A stretch of DNA of 64,000 bases from Trichosphaerium sp. ATCC 40318. Its lineage: Eukaryota > Discosea > Flabellinia > Trichosidae. Below, one piece after another: positions 48,374 to 64,000 of this stretch. The position numbers and the translations under genes were made by a program. Below the pieces are notes generated by a model that saw nothing but the letters and a program-made list of their open reading frames with translations, was not told the DNA's origin and searched no databases. The number at the start of each line of letters is the position of its first letter. Position 1 is the stretch's first letter. Location: NCBI GenBank assembly GCA_038496445.1, contig JALMLS010000220.1, positions 1 through 64,000 on the forward strand. Reading direction: 5' to 3'.

Positions 48374-51159
48374 ATGAGTCGGTTAATTGCTGCCCGAGCG
48401 GCAATGAAACTTAAAGTGCGTGCTAGATCAGCCCACAAGTCAAACACAGCTCCAAAGGAAAGTATTTGGAGCTTAAAAAATCAACGCAATTTTCTTGACA
48501 CTGTAATTGCACCAAAACTCTCTGTAAACACCTTAGACGATTGGTATAACACAACAAGAGATGATATATACTTTGAAGGAGGTAGCGCGCTTCTAAATAG
48601 GTGACTGCACAGATTTTTTTCAATAGTTTTGTTTTAGATTTTATTTGAATATGTCTGATTTGTTTTCTTGAGATTTTATGCCGACAGCCTTATCAAATGT
48701 CTCTCAACGATATACCCGGAACAAGAGTGGATGCCTTGGCGCTTTGCGTATGTCTTTTGGTTGCATTAAAGCCCTTCACTCTGATTTATTTATCCAAAAC
48801 CACCTGAAAAAACTTGTTTTTGGAATAATAATTTTGCTTTAGGAACATATCCAAGTCCAATCTTTGGTCGTTAGAGAATCAGATACGATTTTTTGATATG
48901 GATCTTGGGCCGGAATTAGATATACATACAATGGATGATTGGTATGATATCACGTGCGAAGATGTCCGCCTGAGACGTGGTGGCGGTCTATTAAATAAGT
49001 ACGCCACTAATATCTTCTGCTATCTCTTCTGTGCGTTGTTAACTCATTTAAAAGGTTCTATGGAGGGTCTATTTCAAAGGCTTTACAAGTTGTATATCCA
49101 AGAACATATTGGATGCTGTGGAGGTTTAAATTTGCACCAAGAAGTCATTGGGATAGCTTAAAGAATCAAAGACAATGGTGTGAAGATATTGCTGTGCTTC
49201 TAGAGTTTGATAATTTCGAAACATGGTATAAATTCGCTAAATTTGATATCGAGGCAATGGGCGGTAAGGGCATCATAGCAAGGTACAATGAGAAAACGAG
49301 TGTAAATCTTATTTTCAGTGAATCAATGGTCAACGTTTGTTGGAGCTATTTTTATTTTCCGGCTAATCACAGTACCCCTTATCCTGCTTTTTTGGCCGGT
49401 TGTTGTGATTTATGTTTTATACTATAAAACAAGTTCTCTTAGCTCAATCGGTCAGAGCATCTGTCTAATACACAGAAGGTTGTGAGTTCAAGTCTCATAG
49501 GGAACATTAAATTTTTCTTTTAATTTTGCATACTTCTCACTCTATGTAAGGTATTCTGACTCTGTATCAACGATGTTGCGTACAATATATCCTGAATATA
49601 ATTGGAAACTATGGAAATTCAAGTACGAAAGCAGGACAGGAATGAGTGGCGTAAAGCAACTTTTATCAAACCTTCCTTTGTTTTTTTGTTTGAAACTTGA
49701 TTATTTATCTTAACGTATTCACTAGGTATGTCCCTTATGGGTACTGGAAGAATAAAAAGAATGTTATTAATTTCCTACGTGGTAAGTATCTTTTCTTTGT
49801 AGTTTATGAATGACCCTCTTTCAGACAACGAGGCCAGACTTGGGATCACTGAACCTTCTCAGTGGTATAATGTTACACAATCTGAGATTTTTAGTACTGG
49901 CAAATCTAGAAAACTAGCATCCTCGTTCCAATCATACTTACCTTCTCTACATCCTGAATTTTCATGGGACGAGTCCAAGTTTAGACGAGTATACCAACGT
50001 CGCCCACAGTACGAAAAAAACAAGAAACCTGAACACATTTCTGAAAGTTTTTTTAAAGGCACACCAGTGGGTATTGGACGGACGAAAACAATGTAAAATC
50101 TTATTTTAAGGGTACTTTAGTTAACTATAGACACTTTTAACTCAATTTCGTTTTATAGAAATATCAAAGAAGCTTCATATTTCAACACCAAGTGATTGGT
50201 ATAGAGTATCTGCTATTCAATTAAGAAAATATGGTGGTGCAGCTCTTGTAGGTCAAAATTATTTACGCGCATTGAGTATGGCATATCCAGGGTATAAATG
50301 GGATAGATCGCTACTTCGAAATTCTGATAAGCGTGCCGTGCAGAGGTACGATTTATTCAAATAAGAAAAAATCAAGAAAATACATACAGCTTTAGCTAAC
50401 CTTCTTTTCCAAGACTACTTGGTTCCTGCCTTTCTAAATTGCTTAAAAATTATCGAATATCTGAAGAGTTTGATTTAAGTAAATTAGTAAGTGTTAGAGT
50501 ACCAATAATTGTCGACTTCTTCATTCCAAAGCTGCACTTAGCTATTGAATATCAAGGTACTTTTGAAATTAAAATTTTGCTTTTGGTTTTTTGGTCCTTA
50601 TCAAAGGTTCAGGTGAGCATCACTATTATGATTCTGGGATGTATGGTCCTAGTAAATCACAAAAAACGCGTGACAAACAAAAAAAGGGATTATGTAACAG
50701 TGCAGGTATGTTAACAAGTGTAGAGTATAATACAAAACAGCCGTTGAATGAAAGTCAAACTGCTCCCTCTAGTTAACTTTTTTTCTAGGAATAACACTTA
50801 TACCAGTACCACATTGGTGGGATAATAACATTAAAAGCCTAGCTGCTACTATAACTCACTACAGGTAACGTCACTTTTTGTTTCAACTCAAGCAAAAAAA
50901 AAAAAGCAAGACATAAAGGTTGTTTGTAATCTAAGTAATAGGCCGGATATTATCCTAAATGATGCTAATGGTGCAGCACCAGTACTTGAAGGTAGTTTTA
51001 TATCACCTGTATTATTGCAGTGAGTGTGCAAACAAATAAACATGCACTGCGCAAGCTGTCAAAGCCTTCAATCATTGATTTTAATTAAGAGCAGTTTTAC
51101 TCTTACCAAACCAACTAAGACTTGACCATTATGCCAAATCGGCATTCATGTGGTTTTGA
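48374..51159 (+). CDS. Repeat protein (DWYxxT...GGxxLL...YPExxW) with C-terminal restriction-endonuclease-like domain
   Basis: At least five copies of a ~70-residue repeat run through the gene, each with an N-terminal LKNQRxF-like helix, then DDWYNTTRDDIYFEGGSALL, YADSLIKCLSTIYPEQEW and a WxF end. Further units are DDWYDITCEDVRLRRGGGLL, FETWYKFAKFDIEAMGGKG, SQWYNVTQSEIF and SDWYRVSAIQLRKYGGAALV. The C-terminal domain has VPIIVDFFIPKLHLAIEYQG, HYYDSGMYGPS, KGLCNSAGITLIPVPHWWD and SLAATITHYRPDI, the shape of a Vsr/PD-(D/E)xK-type nuclease (D..., E-x-Q/K). Similar repeat-nuclease proteins occur, uncharacterised, in fungi, mosses and protists. A tRNA sits in one intron. The last exon may stop at 51023 (TGA) or splice on (GTGAGT...TTAAG) to 51159. 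Confidence 0.6.
49433..49506 (+). tRNA. tRNA-Ile (AAT anticodon)
   Basis: A complete 74-nt cloverleaf can be folded by hand. The acceptor stem pairs GTTCTCT with AGGGAAC (one G-T), the D arm contains TAGCTCAATCGGTCAGAGCA, the anticodon arm is TCTGT-CTAATAC-ACAGA with AAT at positions 34-36, and the T arm is GTGAG-TTCAAGT-CTCAT. The discriminator is A. No intron is present. It lies inside an intron of the repeat/nuclease gene on the same strand; internal A and B boxes should suffice for Pol III transcription. A run of Ts (TTTTTCTTTT, about 49511-49522) downstream could terminate it. Confidence 0.93.
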
Positions 51160-51323
51160 AAGCAAAAATATGCCAGTAAGGTCATTTACGGGTGTTCTGG
51201 AACATGGCCAGTCACGTGATTTTTTCTGTAATCAAAACGCAGTTGAATAGTTGTGCAGAGCAAACACTGTGATTCAAGAGCATATCCATTCTCCCTCATA
51301 GCCTTGCTTTATTGGTGATACAG

Positions 51324-51791
51324 TCAGTGTGTAGTAGGTGGATACGTGCTGATTGTGAGCGGTGGAAGCAACTCTATGCCAGGTTTCACAACTATCGATG
51401 TACCATTTGGTTGTAGTTTAAATGAAATAGAGTCTGGAGTTGGAACATAGTAATCATCCTTAAAAGTGTGATACATACAACTGCCTTTGGTGCTTAATGC
51501 AGGGAATGTAATATCGTTGTCATTGAGAGCATACTGTGATAATTAAATTACCTTTTAATGTGTTAAACCGCTACTCACCTCAAAGCCACTGCATTTATCT
51601 GTAGGATGGAATGAACCAAGTATTAGGAAGCTATCTACTACATTAGATGTGTTTGAGAACGTCATCTGTATTGTATAGAAAGTGCTAGAGCCATAAAACG
51701 TTAAACCGCTTAGTGGAGACGTTTTTGAGTAGCCTTCTACGACAACGAAGAGAAGGGCGATAATTACAAATGTAGTGGTTTGTAGTTGCAT
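51324..51791 (-). CDS. Small secreted protein, unknown family
   Basis: The signal peptide is MQLQTTTFVIIALLFVVVEG. The mature part (LTFYGSSTFYTIQMTFSNTS, SFHPTDKCSGFE, one intron GTGAGT...ACAG, then YALNDNDITFPALSTKGSCM and FKLQPNGTSIVVKPGIELLP) looks like a single beta-sandwich with two or three cysteines and several potential N-glycosylation sites. It ends STYPPTTH. No family recognised. The composition recalls the larger secreted protein at 32498-33999. Confidence 0.6.
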
Positions 51792-52338
51792 GTTTTAGAA
51801 GGTTGTAGTCAAGAAATTGGTTATCAAACGAGACTTAACCAACGAATTCGTTCTGGCAATGTGCCAGAAATGTCTTTTTGTCTCACAGTTCCAAACTGTA
51901 TTGTGTACAATACTCTAAAGTACGCTGCACGCTAACTACATGGCATTGGAGATTGAGAACGTGTAGTTAAATAGTTTCTTTTTTGAACAACTTCTATAAA
52001 AATTTAGTCGACGTTTCTCGCTTCTGATTGGTCAGATGACCGGTTGAAATCATCAAAGTAAAACGTAAATTATGACAAGTCCTTTACGAATTATTGCGAG
52101 TGAAAAAGACTGGAAAGTACTTTAGGTCGGGTTTTGCAATGCTTTATTTCTGTGTTCAGTATTGCCCAGTTGTTTTAAGTGTAACTTAACCAGCTATGTA
52201 TTAGAATACTGTTTCGTCTAGTAATTATGAATCTGAAGTAAACGGCACGTTGGTTTTACACTTGATAATTTAAAAAAAGCATGTTTTATTCTCAGAGGTT
52301 ATTTTTTGTTTGTACATATTTTTGGTTTTTTTTTGATC
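51792..52338. other. Spacer upstream of the small secreted protein
   Basis: About 550 bp. It contains a CCAAT-type string (GATTGGTCAG) near 52,027 and AT-rich tracts. No gene recognised. Confidence 0.4.
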
Positions 52339-57877
<5,539 letters not shown>

Positions 57878-57977
57878 GCAACCAATAAAGCTTTACAAAA
57901 TCATTAAATCGGGCGTAGGGCTAAGTTTGCTTAATTGAATCAATTTTAAAGACTTAATATCTAACCGAAATCAGCTA
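57878..57977. promoter_or_regulatory. 100-bp divergent promoter, RecQ helicase / NELF-A
   Basis: The start codons are 100 bp apart on opposite strands, so the pair very likely shares a bidirectional promoter. No TATA box; short AT-rich elements only. Confidence 0.5.
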
Positions 57978-60559
57978 ATGGCTCAGAACAAGTCTATTGA
58001 CATCAGTCTATGGCTACAGAACAAATTTGGGAAACAATGGTCCAGCGGAAACCTCGCTTCTCACATAGTACCAGACATTCTACATGAGGCAACGCAGAAG
58101 TTTTCCTCAATTGATAGCGCTTTAAAATTACGCCTGTTATTCACGTTTTTAAACCTCCGAAAGTACCAAGAGAAAGAATTGGCTGATACCAAACGAGCTG
58201 CTTTACAAATCGCCAGTAGTGATGACGACGAATGGGTTAGGGTTATTGCACAATTGCTTCTTGGTGATGGTAAAACAAAACAAATCATTCTACAATCTAT
58301 CAAGGATAATACGAACTTTACCGACTTGTACGGTGAATTAGAATCAAAAGGTACAAATAACGGCTCTTTGTTAACAATTTTTAATTATGTTGCCTGCTAA
58401 ATTCGTTCTTTGCTTTACTACGCTTTATAAGCACGGTTACAGCTCATTTTAGTATTTTACGAACTTTTCAACCTTAAATCGATCTAATACGTGCCCAGTC
58501 GCCGAATGTAAGCCGCACTACGCGCCTCTAGAGTATGCTTATTTACATACAAAAGCCATGCCCGCAAATGCATATAAACCAGCAAAGAACGTACACTTTA
58601 AGGTCAAGAAGCCAAGCAAGAAACCGGCTATACTTTCTCAGCTTGACACGTCCATTCTACCACTACAACCAGTACTGGCGAGTAAAAGGTCATTAAGCAC
58701 AAGCAGGGAAGACGAAATAGCCAGCAAGCTGTTCATAAAGGTAGCAACCGCCGATAACGGTCTAGAATTTACGGAATCTCATGTTTGTTTAGGAAAAGAA
58801 AAAGCCCTCTTTCTTGCGATCTAGCAGGGACGCTTCAAATATGTTTACGAAATACCGCTCCTCGCCAAATCGTTTTTCGGATTCACCTAGATTTCCAAAA
58901 AAGAATAGATCTATGCAAACAATGGACTTGAAGGACGAACTACGACGTGCTAACGAAGAGAAAGAAAAACGAGAATTAAAAGGTAACAGTGCAAGCTTTT
59001 ATTGCCTCAAGACCTTGAGATTTGACTGTATGCGTTAGAAAAACAAGAGCAAGAAGCGAGAGATGAGAAGAAGCGCGCAAGAGAGGAGAAGAAGCGAAAA
59101 CGGCAGCAAGAGCAACAAAAGTTAAAAGAAGAGAAAGCCAAAAAACAAAAGACACAGGTGCGTGTTTTTTCCTCGAAACAATACGCTGCTATGTATTCAA
59201 TGCGTATTTACGTCTCAATCACAGGCTATGGCACAAGCACAACGGCAACAGCAACAGCAAGCTCAAATGCGTCAACACCCAATGTTTCAAACAAGCAACC
59301 AAGGTATATTCTAGTAGAAAACAAAGCCTTGTGAGAGAAACATTCACTTTATTAACCTTGTTGTAGGCATGTCTCTTCAGTCACCTTTTGGTATGAATCA
59401 ACAACGACAAACAAGCTTTATGCAAACAAACAGTTCGTGGTTTTGCGTTACATTTAAAACTTGATTGAGGACTACTAACGCTGTTCTGTTTAGATATGGC
59501 AAAGCCTCTATCTGGTTTAAATATGCAGTCTCCGTTCCAACGGCATTCTTCATTGGTACGACCTCTAGGCGTACCTATAGGACAAACAAAGCCATTAATG
59601 CCAAATAATACACCACAGCCCATTGGGCTTGGTTTAAATACTGCAACAGCGAAGCAACCTCTTGCTGGTACAGTTTATCTCCGTTTTGCGCAGTTTTCAC
59701 TGATTTGTTTACTAGGTGCTTTCTTGGGTTCTCCTCTACAGATGAGAAAACCACCTCAACAATTCTCTTATCATCCGTTGGGTATGAAGCAAGCAATGCC
59801 TAATCAAGTCCGTACACAGCAAGCAATGCCAAGAGCTTTTGGACAACTACGCGCACCTACACCAACTCCAGCAGCACCAAAGCAAGCTATGGAGCCTACT
59901 GATCCTTCTAAAATATTAATTGATGCTGCTTACTTGCCAGACTATCAAAAAGCTAAGATCAGACAGTTCTTACTTGGAGACAGGAGTACGTACAACAAAA
60001 AACCGTTTTGGGCCTTTTGGAAACAACTCTACAAAAACCAGAAGAAAACACATTATCCGTGCAGTTAATACACACGGGTTTTTAAGTCCGTAATTCCTTA
60101 CTAACTTGTTCATTAGGCGTTAATCCTAACCCTAACAACGAAAAAACACATACATATTTATTTGACAGTCGTTACGTCTTTGATGGTTCTTGTTGGTTTT
60201 ACGAGCAGATTTGCTTCGAAATCGATTTTGTAGACGGACAATGGAAGAAAATACGTCGAAGACGTACAATACCACCAGCGCAAACAGCTCAATTCCAACT
60301 CCCTCCAAACGCTGTTAAGGGACAGATTAAGCCTATCCCTAAAGCATCTCTTGCAGGTGCTTCTCAACCTAATCAAGCGCTAGCGAATTTAGGCCAACCC
60401 GCTGCTACACCTCAACAGCATATTCCTCAGCAACGTATTCCTCAACAACATGTACTTCAACCTCTAGGAAAACCTAGTAATCAAATACATACACCGCAAC
60501 GATTAGGACCTGCTCTTGGTAAGCCTGTTTTTGCTAGTAACCCTACAAAAACAACTTGA
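57978..60559 (+). CDS. NELFA: Negative elongation factor subunit A (NELF-A) homologue
   Basis: The N-terminus has the HDAg-like/NELF-A helical domain: SLWLQNKFGKQWSSGNLASH, LKLRLLFTFLNLRKYQEKEL, AALQIASSDDDEWVRVIAQL and LYGELESKVAECKPHYAPLE with YAYL. The middle is basic and Q/E/K-rich (KKPSFLRSSRDASNMF; long KEEK coiled coil; QQQQQ), followed by a Pro/Gln/Met-rich linker. The C-terminal module (KAKIRQFLLGDR, THTYLFDSRYVFDGSCWFYE, GQWKKIRRRRTIPP) matches the end of metazoan NELF-A. NELF causes promoter-proximal pausing of RNA polymerase II. The first intron (AAAG|GTACAA...CCCAG|TCGCC, about 58,351-58,482) joins the domain in phase. About eight introns and no frame break seen. Confidence 0.85.
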
Positions 60560-60994
60560 GAAAAAACAGTAAAAAAAAAAGATGAAAGACATTAAAATGT
60601 ATTATACACATCCCCACGCTTGTGTTTATTTCAAATTGTTTCATGTTAGGAAAGTCTCATTGTTTATTACACAAAAACGTAGTCATAACGCTAGCTTGCG
60701 GTAGACTACATATAGGAGCGTTGATGATGTACTGTCGGAGTAATACAGCTATTCGATAACTTCACGTGAATCGTTTTTTACCTTTTTCCTCAAAGACATC
60801 TAACTGCCCAAATCACGTGATTATATTTTTTATACTAATACTCATTCATGTTGTCTAATAACGCGAGTTTACCACCTCCGCTTTTTTTTGTTCTGAACAA
60901 CACAAGCTCCGAGACTTAACTGTACGATAAGAAATCCGACGTTATTTATCGTTATTTTTTAATTCTTTATTGATATTAGACACACTACAATCAA
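60560..60994. other. Spacer upstream of the ARF gene
   Basis: About 435 bp with CACGTG at about 60763 and 60817, the latter in the extended palindrome-like context ATCACGTGAT. No gene recognised. Confidence 0.45.
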
Positions 60995-61950
<956 letters not shown>

Positions 61951-62261
61951 AAAAAAAAACTACATAGCAAACAAATTGTAAAACAAAAACAAAAAGAAAC
62001 GTGTAAGCTTAATTAAAAAAAACAAATAATAAAAGGAGAAAACCAAAAAAAAAAAAAAGGCGTATCACTAAGTGGCGTATCTAGATGGTTCCCAAAAAAA
62101 ACCCCTAGGCGGCTCTACTCTTAACGCGGTAAAATTGGTAAAGAATGCGGTTTTTGGTGCTCCACACAACATACAAATAGACTTTCAGTGAATTTGGTTA
62201 TTTTTACGTTGCCAAAGTCAAATTCGAACGTTTAAACAATCCGCAACAGCTATAGGGAATA
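61951..62261. other. Spacer between ARF and Ras genes
   Basis: About 310 bp with several poly-A runs and one more GC-rich island (GTGGCGTATCTAGATGGTTCCC and the following CCCCTAGGCGGCTC, about 62,074-62,120) that is unlike its surroundings but matches nothing I know. Confidence 0.4.
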
Positions 62262-62949
62262 ATGACTGAGGTTTGTAAAGTAGTTATCTTAGGAGATGGT
62301 GGCATTGGTAAATCGGCGTTAATGGTGAGATACGTTTATAACGAGTTTGTACTCAACTACGACCCTACCTTGGAGTATGACGATGCTAAAGAAACGGAAA
62401 TTGATGGTAACAATACAAAAATAGAGATAATTGACACAGCAGGCCGCGAAGAGTTCTCAGCATTCTTCAACCAGGTAGTACACAGCTATCAATAGTACAG
62501 CTGGGTTTTTAACATACTTGTTAGCTCTATAGAGAGGGAGACTGTTTTTTATTACTTTATTCAATCGATAACAAACAAAGTTTTGAAGCGGTAGATGATT
62601 ACGTACATAAGGTTCTACGGTACATCTACAAAGACTTTTTTTTGATCAACTCTGCAAACAGTTGCTGACTCAAAAACATAGAGCCAGAGATCCTGAGAAT
62701 GAGGAAGAGTTATTCCCAATGGTATTGGTTGGAACTAAAAGTGATTTGATTAATATAAGACAAGTATCAGAACAGCAAGGAAAGGATAAGGCTAAAGAAT
62801 ATAATATTCCTTTCTTTGAGACATCATCAAAGGAAGGTGTTAATGTAATAAGTACTTTTGAAGAAGCAGTTAGAGAAACAAGACGTTATCATACAAAGAC
62901 GACAGAACCTCAAACTAACAAGAAATCAACAAGGTGTTTGATCATGTAA
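62262..62949 (+). CDS. Ras-family GTPase, atypical switch 2
   Basis: It starts MTEVCKVVILGDGGIGKSAL, with Gly12 and Gly13 positions kept. Switch 1 reads YDPTLEYDDAKE, and switch 2 reads DTAGREEFSAFFNQ, so the Gln61 position is Arg. The base motif is VGTKSDL (TKxD instead of NKxD), then FFETSSKEGVNV. A CAAX box ends it (CLIM), implying prenylation and membrane attachment. Introns are at about 62,474-62,523 and about 62,618-62,661; the second needs one more base at CTACG|GTACAT or an alternative donor. Gln61 substitution in Ras proteins generally lowers intrinsic and GAP-stimulated hydrolysis, so this protein may be mostly GTP-bound or GAP-insensitive. Confidence 0.8.
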
Positions 62950-63169
62950 ATATCCTTTGAATAACTCCACAAGTACTTCACAGGTATCCTGACATGTATC
63001 TATTGTTGTAAGTGTACTACCAGGCCGCTGGTTTACAGTACTTTGTTGGAATAATAACTGTTATTAATTCTTGTAATCTTTGGCTAAGTGAGCCGTCCTT
63101 GTATAATAAACCTACTTCAACTAATTAAAAGGAATTCTTTCACTCATTTTTTTTCTTTTTTTTTTCTCA

Positions 63170-64000
63170 TTAAGCATGCTCAAATAGAGGTGTCTCATCA
63201 TCTGCTATGTTTAGATTATGTTTCCACATGGACATAGCAGATGTTACATATGATATAGCATCACTTTTATCAAGTTGATGTTCACATAAAGATAGTTCTC
63301 TTCTTATAAGTGATGATGCTTTATCTTCATATCCACTTTGTACCAAAAAACCATGATAAGAAAAAACAACATCAACACGCATAGATTGTGATGCGCCATA
63401 GTTTTCTTCAGCCATAGTCATCGCTTTCTCATATGATTCCATTGCTTCTTTTAATTGATTTTCACATCTCTTAATGTCATTGTCATCTTTAAAAACGTAC
63501 CAAAGTTGTTTATGAAGAACTGCTTTTGATAAGTGAACAAAAAGTGTCTTTTTTATCCCAGTTACATGAGGAATCAAAAACTTTTTAATCACGTGTAATC
63601 CATCCAATACAATGTATTCTATTTCTTCTCTACAACTCTTTGACAGCTTATTTAATACTCTCAGCTTATCCACACGCTTTGGGTCGCTTCAAAAAGAGGT
63701 TAAAAAGAGTCCGAAAAAGTCAAAAAAAAAAGCTTGTACTTTGGTTCTATGTCCTGTAAATGGCTTTTATATACTCTTAACGCACAATTTTGATTACTGA
63801 GAGCATGTAAATAACCTGTAAGCCCGTTTTGTAAGTTCTCGTATGTAATATTCTTCGTTTTTTGTTCTATTAGAAGCTCCTTTATGTATGCGATCATTTG
63901 GGGGTAATCATCAGCCTAACGGTTTGTATTAGCTGAAAACGGTAATGCGTAATAGCTTTGACGCACGGAATGAGCTGCTTTGGCTAATGAGACCAAAGCG
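63170..64000 (-). CDS. Divergent 14-3-3 protein, 5' end beyond the window
   Basis: Coding on the minus strand: LAKAAHS, intron (GTGCGT...GTTAG), DDYPQMIAYIKELLIEQKTK, YENLQNGLTGYLHALSNQN, a second intron, LDGLHVIKKFLIPHVTGIKK, HLSKAVLHKQLWYVFKDDND, LKEAMESYEKAMTMAEENYG, SMRVDVVFSYHGFLVQSGYE and LDKSDAISYVTSAMSMWKHN ending FEHA. Helix order and lengths are those of 14-3-3. The phosphopeptide-binding residues (Lys49, Arg56, Arg127 and Tyr128 in animal zeta) align by eye with Leu, Asn, Lys and Gln, so canonical phosphoserine binding is doubtful. The first exon is cut by the window edge. Confidence 0.65.

Noticed and set aside
62074-62120. GC-richer island between ARF and Ras as a possible small RNA
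   Set aside because: No recognisable box motifs or stable stem by eye; noted only as odd composition.

Overview
This window looks like nuclear DNA from a free-living unicellular eukaryote whose lineage I cannot name; an amoeba-like protist is one possibility. It is AT-rich. Almost every gene is cut by several short introns, mostly 45-110 nt, with GT-AG ends and a strong GTACGT or GTAAGT donor preference. TAA, TAG and TGA all act as stops. Genes are packed on both strands, with some divergent start codons only about 90-100 bp apart.

Layout, left to right. 1-5.8 kb: the 3' end of an AP-2 alpha-adaptin gene, a Kolobok-type transposase, a broken MORN-repeat gene and a PB1-TPR-RGG-UBA protein. 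6-14.2 kb: a VIT/CCC1-like metal transporter, a KCTD9-like BTB/pentapeptide protein, small secreted proteins, a decayed PARP/receiver-like gene and an uncharacterised conserved family. 14.5-24 kb: one large CHD chromatin remodeller that ends in FYRN and FYRC domains. 24.7-32 kb: a membrane coiled-coil protein, a SEC14-type lipid-transfer protein, an F-box/MORN protein and a membrane-anchored DnaJ. 32.5-43 kb: a large secreted protein, two glycosyltransferase-like genes, an LTA4H-type M1 aminopeptidase and a degenerate protein kinase. 43-52 kb: a DOMON/copper-monooxygenase homologue lacking most copper ligands, TRAPPC1, secreted proteins, and a repeat/restriction-endonuclease-like gene that hosts a tRNA-Ile in an intron. 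52-64 kb: a BLM/Sgs1-like RecQ helicase head to head with NELF-A, an ARF GTPase, an atypical Ras and a divergent 14-3-3.

No operon-like functional cluster is evident. Themes that recur are transcription and chromatin (CHD-FYR, NELF-A), trafficking (AP-2, TRAPPC1, ARF, SEC14), secreted or surface proteins, and 'pseudo' versions of signalling or enzymatic families (kinase, copper monooxygenase, 14-3-3). The hexamer CACGTG is strongly over-represented throughout. About a dozen otherwise good gene models each need one missing base to stay in frame. This suggests homopolymer deletions in the assembly, although real decay is possible for some. Exon boundaries below were read by eye from frame, splice motifs and family similarity; the outer coordinates given for each gene span its introns.
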